A stretch of 64,000 bases of DNA from Linum tenue (lineage: Eukaryota > Streptophyta > Magnoliopsida > Malpighiales > Linaceae): positions 25,394,492-25,458,491 of the forward strand of contig CAMGYJ010000002.1 of assembly GCA_946122785.1 (NCBI GenBank), written 5' to 3'. Shown in pieces: positions 1-9,187 of the stretch (the first letter of the stretch is position 1; the number at the start of each line of letters is the position of its first letter). Under the pieces are notes generated by a model. That model did no database searches, was not told the origin of the DNA, and saw nothing but the letters and a program-made list of their open reading frames with translations. Both the position numbers and the translations under genes were made by a program.

Positions 1-78
1 CGGAAATTGAAGAAGGATAGAGATTTCACCGAGCAGCTTGGCCGCAGCCGGATCTGCGAAATGGTCGGTCACGGTCAC
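1..78. other. Left-edge flank, possibly interrupted coding exon
   Basis: This short stretch precedes the first transposon. Read on the minus strand and joined across the hAT element to sequence at about 1937, one frame stays open to the window edge. This could be the start of a gene lying mostly to the left of the window. No family is recognised and the stretch is too short to call a gene. Confidence 0.2.
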
Positions 79-254
79 TAGGGAATAGGGATGGCAACAA
101 AACCCGAACCCACGGATACCCACCCGACCCAACCCGATCAACGGGGTAAAATCAGTGTTGATGGGTTTTGGGCCGGGTTTGGGTTTAAACCCGTTCACAA
201 TTCACCGGGTTGGGTTTGGGTTTAGATAAACCCGACCCATGGGTACCCACCCAC

Positions 255-1389
255 TAGGGCTGTCATTTCGGTTTCCGATTAGCGGCTAACCGGCCGGTCT
301 AACCGTTAACCGCCGGTTAGTGGCTAACCGGAAACAAAAAAAATTGGACACGGTCGGTTGTCGGAGGCTCTCCGTAGTTAGGCGGTTAGCGGAAAAACCC
401 GCCGGTTAAACTGGCTAACCGACACTAACCGGCAGGCCTAAACTACGTCGTTTTAGCCTTAGATAAAACACCCCATCCCCAACCCTAGCGGCCTTCTTCC
501 CATCTCCCAAATCCCCAGCCGCCTCCCTCCAATCCACCTGCTCCCAACTCCAACCGCCTCGCCGCAACTCCGCCTCGCCGCCACTCCGCCTCCAATCGTC
601 GTCGCCGCCAACCCATTCCTCCACCAGCTGAAATCGCCGCCGCACCGCTCGTTGGCCCGTCATCTCCTCCCCTGCTTTCGCCAGAGAGGTCTTCACCACC
701 CACGACGTCACCTTCGCCAACCGCCCCGTCACCGCCGGCAACCGGATCCTCTCCTACGGCCTCCTGGACATCGGGTTCGCCCCCTACGGCGGATACTGGC
801 GCCACCTGCGGAAGATCTGCAAGTCCGACCTCCTCAGCGCCAGTCGGGTCGTTCCGCCGGATCCGGGAGGAGGCGCCGGCGGATCTGGTCGCTGGAATCG
901 CCGCCGAATCGCGGGACGGCGGTGTCGTGAATCTGAGCAAGAGGATGGGGGAGATGACGTACGGGATCGCGGGTCGATTGGGACGGAGAAGAAGGATGGG
1001 AGCGGTCGCTGCTCTTGAAAGGAAGAAGAAGGGCCGTCGCTGAAGAAGAAGAATCGAGATGGTGAAAGGAAGAAGAAGAATCGAGATGGTATTGGTGAGA
1101 GGGCAGTGCTCTGGAAACTGGAAAGTGGATAGGAAGAAGAAGAATCCAGAAGTGAGAGGGTGAGGAGTGAGTGGTTCAGAATTTTGCTTCCTTTTTTTTT
1201 TTTTTATAAAGGGTATTTTCCGGTTGGCCGGCTAACTGAGCCTAAAACCGAAGCCGACCGGTCGGTTGACTGGCTAACCGTGACCACTCTCACGGTCGGT
1301 GGTCGGCAGGGGTGCAGAGTGGCTCGGTTTAACCGATAACCGGGATTTCGGTTTTTGGTTAAACCGAAACCGACCGACTGCCACCCCTA
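255..1389. mobile_element. Gene-capturing (Pack-type) hAT element
   Basis: The element starts TAGGGCTGTCA and ends TGCCACCCCTA and is flanked by a perfect 8-bp target-site duplication, CCACCCAC, at 247-254 and 1390-1397. Its left subterminal block (255-330, dense in GCGGCTAACCGG-type motifs) nearly matches the right end of the coding hAT at 55675-60317, and its right block (about 1310-1389, GGTTTAACC motifs) matches that element's left end, so both belong to one family in opposite orientation. The transposase is replaced by GC-rich cargo of about 700 bp, part of which is a cytochrome P450 exon fragment. It lies inside the hAT 79-1928, so it is the younger of the two. Confidence 0.85.
659..990 (+). 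pseudogene. Captured cytochrome P450 (CYP71-type) fragment
   Basis: Translation from 659 gives VISSPAFAREVFTTHD followed by FANRP, then DIGFAPYGGYWRHLRKIC and DLLSA. This is the N-terminal third of a plant CYP71-clan P450 (the region after the proline-rich hinge, through the C-helix WRxLRK motif that contacts haem propionate). At about 850 the frame shifts by one; the next frame then continues the same family with FRRIREE, ADLVAGIAAES and NLSKRMGEMTYGI. The membrane anchor, the oxygen-binding I-helix, the ExxR motif and the haem-cysteine loop are absent, so this cannot be an enzyme. It sits inside a hAT element, which explains its isolation. Host DNA with a broken P450 is less likely because the transposon ends are intact on both sides. 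Confidence 0.8.
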
Positions 1390-2043
1390 CCACCCACACT
1401 CATATAATTAATTTCTCGGTATATTTAATATTCTAAACAACTAATCTTATTTATTTTTGTGGAGACATGTCTAAATTTTTCTTTCTAATTGTGTAGAATG
1501 AAGTTGATGTTATCGAATGAAGAGTAAAGAAACTTAATTGAAAGGAAGAAACTTTCAATTAATCATGTTATTTAAGGATAATTTGTGATTTGCTTCAATT
1601 TTCTTGAGTTTTCTAGATTGGTGTTGAACAATTTGTATAGTTAATTTGTGATTTGCTTGAATTTTCTAGAATGGTGTTTTAAATATGGATAATTTGTATT
1701 AAGAGATTGATATTTGACTTTAATTTTGATAGGAACTTGTTATTGTAAATTTTTTACGACAAAAACCCGTGGGTACCCATGAACCCGCGGATACCCAGCG
1801 GGTTAGGTAGGGTTTGAGTTTTTCAAACCCAGTGAGTTTTACCCCGAGTTTTTTTCACGGATAAACACATGGGTTTGGGTTTGTGTGTTTAGCAAAACCC
1901 GACCTCACCCGACCCATTGCCATCCGTAACGGTCAGGGAGGAATTTCGGCCGGGGGTCTCCAATGCGGGTAAAGGACTAGGACTTTGGGCTTAGATTAAC
2001 TAACTCTGTGGCACATTTAGTAGCCCACTAATCTGCTCCATAG

Positions 2044-2224
2044 CATGGTCCATGAAACCGTACCGTACCGGCGGTTCAACCAAAAAATACTAGTATCGGA
2101 GATTAAACAGGTAGACGGTATTTAACGGTATAACAGTTAAACTACGGTTAAACCACGATTTTATCATAAAATATCATCCCGTTCACTTTTCCGGTACGAT
2201 ATCTGTTAGGTTTCATGGACCATG
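2044..2224. mobile_element. Short hAT-like MITE, 181 bp
   Basis: The 16-bp ends CATGGTCCATGAAACC and its exact inverse GGTTTCATGGACCATG bound a 181-bp AT-rich interior. The flanks are CTCCATAG (2036-2043) and CTTCATAG (2225-2232), 7/8 identical, which fits an 8-bp hAT target duplication. It has no coding capacity. Confidence 0.75.
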
Positions 2225-2570
2225 CTTCATAGATCACTACTGGAACATGGACAGACAACCTTGTTTCCTAGGGTTTTTTTGCTAACGAAGTGACGATCTT
2301 CTGGGCTTTAAGCCACTTCTTTTGATTTAATGGAGCAGGTGAATTATAACAACAGGTGGAAAAGGTGAATTGGTTATTGAAATTACCAAAAATATTTATG
2401 TTTGGTCATCAAAATTATTTAATTTTATTTTAATTTAATAGATTTAGTAAATTAGTTTAAATTTGATCACTATTTGTTAGTTTTTTTTTTTTTGAATAAT
2501 CATCTGTTAGTCTTTGTCCATCTTTGTTAACGGAAGTCGTTACTTGTTTGTAGGGTCAATGATCCAACTT
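2225..2570. other. Intergenic DNA, nothing recognised
   Basis: AT-rich sequence between two MITEs. No open frame, repeat or RNA gene is visible. Confidence 0.5.
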
Positions 2571-2582
2571 GACCCGGCTGGG

Positions 2583-3027
2583 AAAAATTAATATACTAAC
2601 TTGAAGATTCGTTAGCAGATACTAACTGATATCCAAAATACATGAACTAGTATCCAAGTACTAAAGTATCTAGAGAGCACAGACTAGTATTCAAGGTTTG
2701 CTAACGGATATCCACCATGAATCAACTATTATCCCAAATTCACAAACTAATATCTAGACAGCACAGAATAGTATCCATATAGAACATAATTAGTATCCAG
2801 ATAACACATAAGAGTATCCAGATAACATATAAGAGTATCCATATTGAATACTAGTTGGTTGTTTGTGGATATTAGTTGGTATCTGCTATTTGGATACTAG
2901 TTTGTGATGTTTTGAATACTAGTCTGTGCTATCTAGATACTCAGCAGATTTGGATATTAGTTCATACATTTTAGATATTAGTTAGTATATACTAACGAAT
3001 ATCCTAGTTAGCAGAATAACTAGACTG
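2583..3027. mobile_element. Foldback (long inverted repeat) element
   Basis: About 100 bp at 2599-2698 is largely the reverse complement of 2916-3010; both arms contain runs such as AGCACAGACTAGTATTC. The middle is made of degenerate units around AGTATCC and GGATACT, so nearly the whole 445 bp can fold on itself. A 12-bp direct repeat GACCCGGCTGGG lies at 2571-2582 and 3028-3039, immediately outside. That is longer than the target duplications of hAT (8) or Mutator (9), so the superfamily is not assigned. Confidence 0.6.
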
Positions 3028-3403
3028 GACCCGGCTGGGCCATGTTCTCCTTTGGCCCTGTTTGGTTCGTATTGGTAGGGTTGTATTAGTCCGGACCATG
3101 GTTGTCATGCCGGTGGCATGCCACCCGGTTCAACCTGGTTTAACCTGTGCCGGTCATGAAACCGGTATGACACTACCGGTATGATCGACTTACGCATTCT
3201 AAGTAAAATGGCATCATTTTAATGAGTTTAATGAATAAAAAATTAATTTATTATTCATTTTATGAATGTAATAGTTAAAAGTTGATGATATTTGTTGGGT
3301 TGTAACTAAATTGTCCACAAATATGTTTTTATATATAATTAAATACATGTGATATTAATTGTTTTCACATTTTTTTACACCGGCATGAACCGGCACAAAG
3401 TGG

Positions 3404-4530
3404 GGAATGGGTTAAGGTGATTACTTATTTTTTAGTAATCATGGTGGCAACCTCTTTATATACCATTTGATTAATTATTTTTCTTTCTTTTGTAATCTTA
3501 CGGTCAAGATTCTTTTAGGGCAATTTTGGAAATGAAAAAGTGACCACACCTGATTATTCTATATAATCTACCCAAACCCTAATTCTACCCTCCCTCCAGC
3601 CAAACCCGACGCGGTCGCCTCCACCACTCCCGTCGCACTAATCCCGCCGGCCGCAGCCCCGGCGATGACTCTGTGGCGGCCATCCCCCGGCAATGACTCC
3701 GTGCCCGCCACCCTCTGTGTCGGTGCCCTCCTACTGCTCTCTCTCCATCTCCCTCCCGCTGCTCTCTCTCCATCACAACATACATACCCAGATAAGATTT
3801 TGGTGGGTACAGAGTACAGTAGCAGCCATATTGGAACCATGTCCCAGCAGCCCTAAGAATTATATACAAATACAACCATAGTTATAGTAGACATGAAACC
3901 TAGATCTGGTAATTTTTTTGTTTTGGTATTAGTTCATTGCTTTGTTTATGAAATGGTATAGTTTGTTTTTCATAATGATATTGATTTATTTCTGCAATGG
4001 TATTGTTTTGATTTCACAATAGTAGTTATATTGATTGATTTTGGTATTGGTTGACTCTTGTAATGGTATAGATTGTTTGTATTGGTAGTTTTAGTATAAT
4101 GGTATTACTTTATTTGTGCAATGGTATTGTTTTGGTCTCACAATAGTAGTGGTATTGGTTGTTTTGGTATTTGTTTGACTTTTGTAATGGTATAACTTTT
4201 TTATATTGGTAGTTTTCATGCAATGGTATAGATTTATTTTTGCAATGGTATTGATGTTTTTCAAAGTGTTAGTGGCTGTCTAATGGATTGGTAGTGATTT
4301 CGTGTTTTTTATTTTTTTGCAGAAAGATTGAGAAAAATATGGAAAGAAGATCTGGCTGGAGATTACGGAAGTGAGAGAAAGAGAATGAATTGTAATTAAT
4401 AGATTTTTGTAATTACCTAAAATCTAATTTATTAAAAAAATTAATTAATATAATTTATTTTTCATGCCCAATTTACCCTTAGTAACCACGGTGATTACTA
4501 CATTTGTAGTAATCACCGTAACCCCTCCCC
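3404..4530. mobile_element. Mutator-like non-autonomous element with GC-rich cargo
   Basis: A perfect 9-bp direct repeat ACAAAGTGG flanks it (3395-3403, 4531-4539), which points to a Mutator-like element, although the terminal G run leaves the edge uncertain by one base and an 8-bp reading is possible. The ends GGAATGGGTTAAGGTGATTAC and (inverse) GGGGAGGGGTTACGGTGATTAC match, and each end holds an extra small palindrome built on GTGATTAC/GTAATCAC. The interior combines a GC-rich block (3580-3780) unlike its surroundings, with no recognised protein, and an AT-rich minisatellite-like block. Confidence 0.7.
3930..4260. repeat. Degenerate GTATTG/AATGGTAT minisatellite-like block
   Basis: Short related phrases (GCAATGGTATTG, TTTTGGTATTGGTT, AATGGTATAG) recur about every 30-40 bp within the Mutator-like element. 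Units are imperfect and no exact period was fixed by eye. Confidence 0.45.
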
Positions 4531-4616
4531 ACAAAGTGGTTATACCACCGGTCGTACCATTCCACTTGCCAAACCGACACAACGGTATAAACCGGTTTGA
4601 CAACCTTGGTCCGGAC

Positions 4617-5488
4617 AGACCCAGTGAATGGGCTCACAATCTCACATCAATGAACACCGTTTTTTGAAAATAGCATTTAGGTGCCTAAACTTAATTTTCT
4701 TACAATTTAGTACTTAAAGTTTATTCTATTACATAAAATCCAAAAATCTTGGTGATAAAATTGTGTTTTAGTACCTTATAGCATGTGTCCTGTGAGACTA
4801 ATTTGCATTTTGTAAAATAAAGACGAGCTTCTCTTCGACACAAAATTAAAATACAAAATACTTTTCGTCTCCACGAACAACATAACAATACATCTCTATA
4901 GACCAATGGATAATAAAAGATTCGTTGGTGAAAGACTGCAATGTTTCACGCTTTGAAATATGAAATGTTGCGGGTAATGTCACAAGAGAAGTTCCCACTT
5001 TGATTACCCACAAAATACGGGACGAGTAACCACACCCGCCAATTTTCACCCCTAACAATAATGGTAGATGATGGGGGAGGGAGGAATCAAAAGAGGAAGG
5101 GGAAAACAGATCTGGAAGCTCATCGAAAATGCAAAGAAAGGGTAAGTTTGAATATGAAATTGCTTTGTAGTAATCGAACAACTTTTTTTTTTTTTTTTTG
5201 TGTGTGTTTCCATTAAGCTCACCGCTATGCTCATAAATCATAAAGTTAGCAGAAGGGTGGAACAAAAGAGAGCAAAGAAGAAATGAAAGCAACAAACAAT
5301 CTTGGAAAAAAGGACTCCTCCTCTCTATTGTGTGTGGAACCAATCAATCTGACCTCTCACTCACTCTTCCGCTTTCCTTACTACTTTCCTTTCTTATCTT
5401 TCTCTACTATTTACAGGAGAATACAAAATACATCAATGCGTGAAAGAAGAGTTAAAAATAGTAAAATGCAACTATATAGGAAAAGAGA
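4617..5488. other. Intergenic DNA and 3' flank of the SGP1-like gene
   Basis: No gene is supported here. A minus-strand open frame of 165 codons (4846-5343) reads through a homopolymer (a lysine run), has no recognisable domain and is treated as chance. The portion adjoining 5489 should include the 3' untranslated region of the GTPase gene. Confidence 0.5.
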
Positions 5489-8153
5489 TCAGAAGTCAAT
5501 AATGGGCTCCCCAATGGTGAGGTTCCTGTCAAGCGTCCATGGCAAGTTAAAGACCTTCGCGGCGATGAACTTGAAGATCTTGTTCACGTTTATGTTGTGT
5601 TTCGCACTCGAAAAGAAGAGCGCCGCCTTCATCGCTCGTGCATACGCCCTTGCCTGCGTTTGTGTTCATCATCATGCCACCACCAACACAATTTGATCAG
5701 CAAGTTTGCAGATAACCAAAAAGATAACAGTTTAGGTACACAAACAAGAGTTGGCTGCAATAAGGATCTCCTAATTTGCTATACCCTTGACTTGAATCTT
5801 CGGACAACACATCATTTAAAGGAGAAAAGGTGTTACTTCTCAGTATATGAAACCCCTTCTTTTTGAATGAGTACAATGCAGCATAAATGTTTAAAAATGA
5901 AAACCCTGCTAAAGCATATTCCTGAATTGAAAGCTTTACAGATTACGCTGAAAGGGGAATGGGCAAAGCCTTAAATTAGATCTACCATCCATACGGACGG
6001 GGGGATCCCTAAAGAAGATTCCTTCCTTGTCTCAGAACTTAAATTCTTTCACTTTAATGAAGCTTTTGTGTGCGGGCGTGACCCCACCATTCTGCCTGCT
6101 TTGTCTATCAAACGCGCAAAGAGGGAAAAGGAATCTCAAAATGCTACAGAGTAAGTCACAATTGCAGGCAATGTTCCCCTAAACCTGTTCAAAGACAAAA
6201 CCGAGAGAAGTTCTGTTCTACTGTTCATCTGAGCACTGTTTGCTATATGTCATTTGTATGTTTACCTGTGTTGCAATAGTCCACTGTAGATTTGGAGGTA
6301 GGCGGACGAAATCATCAAACTTGGTCCCGATCAGGATGGGAATAGCCGTCTGCAAGAGAAAAGAATAAGATAGATTAACCCACAGCCACAAGCCTTCCTT
6401 CCTTAATACACATGCAACAAGTTAGAATGTCATGATTGTGATAGAGTGCATCCCCCATGGCCATGGGTGGATGACCCTACTAATTTCAAACAAAAAAGGA
6501 GGCAACAGAAAGAAACCAGACCGACCACCCACTTGATTAAACAAGCCGTAACACACTATAACAATCATTCCAGCCACTGGATTCAGGTTTTCAGTGCCAC
6601 ATGATGATCATTGCCATCACTATCATCACCCTCTCCGATTTCTTTCAGCATCTCTACCATTGCTGCCAAAATTTTGCTTTTATGTTCAATCATCGGTTGT
6701 TACTCCATAATCGTTATTAAGGGCTAATTACTTGGTTCGTGCCACCCCCACCAGCAGAAAATTGTCACTTCCCCAAGATTCCCAATTATAGTTGAGAAGT
6801 ATTGTCCATAACCATAAGTTATAGTTAAATGCCTTACCAAACGGAGGTTGAGTATTCAGAAATTTGCAGAGGTTGGTGCACTTTACATCTGTACAGATTA
6901 ATGATTACTTAATAGCTTATAGCTAACAGCACTATTCATCTCTATCTCACAGGAGGATGGATCAACAGAATTTGGTAGAGGTATTTAAGGACACCAAACG
7001 AACAATAATGATTACATTTATAACAAGATAATTGAGGTTGTAACTGTTTGACTTTATTACCTGGTTCCATTTCCTGGCTTCAGAATACCATCCAGCAACG
7101 CTGTTAAAACGAACAGTATATTTCATTACAAAAACATATTTTACCCTGGAACGCAACTGTTATAAGGAATAAAGAAAGGTTTGATGATGATGATGATGAT
7201 GATCAGCCAACCTGTCGAGTGTGCATCTGCTGGTGAGATCAAACATGAAAAGAATTGCAACTGCATCTTTACAGGCAATGGGGACTTGATCAAACGACCG
7301 GCTATCTCCTGCAGAAACAGAGAAGGTTTCAGCTCCTTCTGAAACTTGATACCATTATGAAATCCAGATAAGGAAAGTAAAGATTTTTAGGAAATTTTCC
7401 GGGGTACCTCCAACATCCCATATGCTGAATGAAATCCTGGCATCTTGAACAAACAATGTCTTGTCCATCAAATTCAACCCTGCCATTTCCAAGCTCTTCT
7501 TCACCTGTTCGTCCCCAACATACTTGATCTTCAGCCATCAGCAACAGAGCCCACACAAGGAAATTAAGAAACCAAAAGGAAGGTAATAAGAAAATCAGCT
7601 CACGTACCCATCAACAAAAACAGCTCTAACTCTGACTATTGACCAAAAAAAAAATATCTCCAGCTCATTCAGGACCAATTCAGAATCAATCAAGAACAAC
7701 CCAGAAAGCAGAAACCCCCCATTGATTAAACCGAGAAATGCTTACCACGAAGCTAGTTTTTCCGATTTGACAATCACCCAGCAAGCTGATCTTCAGCGGC
7801 ACCAAATCCGAGTTGGAAGAGTTGAGCTCGCCGGTTCCACTCGTCGTGCACGCCTCGACGAAAGGCACAGCGTCGTAGTCGTAGTCGGGGCCGCCGGCTT
7901 GGGGCGGCGAAGACGAAGTGGAAGAAGAAGAAGAAGAAGAAGTAGAAGGCGAAGTATTCGTCCCAGCACGAGTTATGCGGCGGTATTTGGAGGGCGGCTT
8001 ACCAATAGAACAGGCGAGAATCCTATCCCACAAGAACTCGAAAAACTGGCGGAAAACAGAGACCCGTTCCAGGACGCTCCACTTGATGTCAACCCGGGCG
8101 ATTTTCCGGATGATTTCACCCATCTGCCTAGGAAATTTCTTGCTGGCGGCCAT
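5489..8153 (-). CDS. SGP1: SGP1-like (septum-promoting) small GTPase
   Basis: Six exons on the minus strand: 8153-7746, 7528-7408, 7308-7212, 7100-7061, 6349-6266, 5653-5489. All introns are GT-AG and phases join exactly, giving 304 residues. The product is a Ras-like GTPase of the plant SGP1/Tem1-Spg1 family, whose fission-yeast homologue Spg1 starts septum formation; the plant role is less defined. The first 115 residues are a basic, then serine-rich leader. The G domain follows: P-loop GDCQIGKTS (126-134), switch II WDVGG (173-177), TKFDD (231-235) in place of the usual NKxD, and SSAK (265-268). It ends LTIGEPIIDF, typical of the family, without a prenylation CaaX box. The start is the only in-frame methionine that gives the family leader (MAASKKFPRQ). 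Its 5' side faces a Tat retrotransposon that begins about 540 bp upstream of the ATG. Confidence 0.93.
7183..7203 (+). repeat. (GAT)7 microsatellite
   Basis: Seven perfect GAT units lie in an intron of the SGP1-like gene, 8 bp from the exon 3 donor at 7211. Length variation here could be a usable marker. Confidence 0.85.
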
Positions 8154-8690
8154 GGAAGCAGCAGTCGCTACACTGCAGCAGCGAGCTTTTCATAGCTGAT
8201 AACTCTTTGTTGTTGCAGTTGTGGTTGTTCTTTCTTGTTTCTGCAATCTTCTTTCTTTCACGAATGGGTTTTCCAGAGATCTTTTGGGTGCGTGTGTGTG
8301 GGTATTGTAAACTAGAAGTCTATAACAAACAAAAAACGTTGAGAGGGCTGGGGGGAAGAAGACGAGAAGAAAACAAAGGAGGTCTGGTGGGCGGAGTTGG
8401 CGTTTGGGGACTCGCGGGCGGGCAGTTGACCGGTACAGCTTCTTTCGCTTTTCCGGACTACTACGGCCAAAGCCGTCCCACGACTGACTCACTCGTAACC
8501 ATTTTTATTTTATTTCTTTTCCCCATTGCCATATAGTGCGTTTGGTTTAACACTTTTATATATGTTTGGTAGAGTTTTCAATAAAAATATGTTTTCTTTG
8601 ATGAATTGATGGGTCTATGAGCCAACCCTTGAACTTTTTAAGAAAGTGAGACCTTTAGTTGGTACCTTATAAATAATAAACTAAACTTAG
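8154..8690 (-). promoter_or_regulatory. 5' leader and promoter region of the SGP1-like gene
   Basis: This is the only sequence left between the GTPase start codon and the retrotransposon target site (CTTAG at 8686-8690). It includes a pyrimidine-rich leader near 8200-8260 and a CA/TG-rich stretch. No clear TATA box was chosen. The upstream promoter would have been displaced by the 14.6-kb insertion. Confidence 0.4.
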
Positions 8691-9187
8691 TGTTTATGCC
8701 TGGTGAGTGGTGAGTACCCGGCGGTTGAGTTAGGGGTGGGAAACGGTGCGGTTGCGGTTAACTGCACCGCAATTTGCGGTTAACCGAAACCGCAAAACAC
8801 CCTTATTGGCCAACCGCGACCGCGACCGCAACGGTTAGCGGTTAACCAAAAACCGCAGAACTCGGTTAGCGGTGAACCGCGGTTTATGGTTGTGAAAACC
8901 GCACCAATCGAAACACCATATCAAACCGCAGTTAGCACTCTAACCGACAATTAACCGCGAACTAACCGCAAAAAAATCATGGAAAAAAAAACTCAGCAGC
9001 TACTGTTTTGTCTATTTTCACTTCCATCAAGCCCCTGCATCTGTCTGATATCCAAATAACACAATCCACAAGCACAAATGCACAATCCCAAGTTTGAACT
9101 TCATAGGAAATTAACCAACATACCAAATAAACATAGACATAGCTAGAACTTAAACATCAATTCTTCAATCATTCTTAATCGGTGATC

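Larger units (their letters stand above)
79..1928. mobile_element. Non-autonomous hAT element (outer)
   Basis: Both ends carry the hAT-type terminal inverted repeat TAGGGATGGCAA (left copy at 86-97 preceded by a partial duplicate TAGGGAA; right end 1917-1928 reads TTGCCATCCGTA). The 8-bp flanks are ACGGTCAC (71-78) and ACGGTCAG (1929-1936), a 7/8 target-site duplication as expected for hAT. Subterminal DNA is rich in repeated ACCCG/GGGTT motifs, as is usual for hAT transposase binding regions. There is no transposase inside. A second hAT (255-1389) is inserted near its left end; what remains of the outer element is AT-rich non-coding DNA. Confidence 0.8.
3097..4608. mobile_element. Non-autonomous hAT element
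   Basis: It begins CATGGTTGTCATGCCGG and ends with the inverse CCGGTTTGACAACCTTG. A perfect 8-bp duplication GTCCGGAC flanks it at 3089-3096 and 4609-4616. Its own sequence is only about 385 bp; the rest is a second element, 3404-4530, inserted within it. It has no transposase. Confidence 0.8.

Noticed and set aside
415..940. Overlapping minus-strand frames in the GC-rich cargo of the hAT
   Set aside because: They are mirror frames of GC-rich P450-derived DNA; the plus strand carries the recognisable family.
4846..5343. 165-codon minus-strand open frame beside the SGP1-like gene
   Set aside because: It crosses a T-homopolymer, shows no domain or splice context and overlaps the probable 3' region of the GTPase gene.
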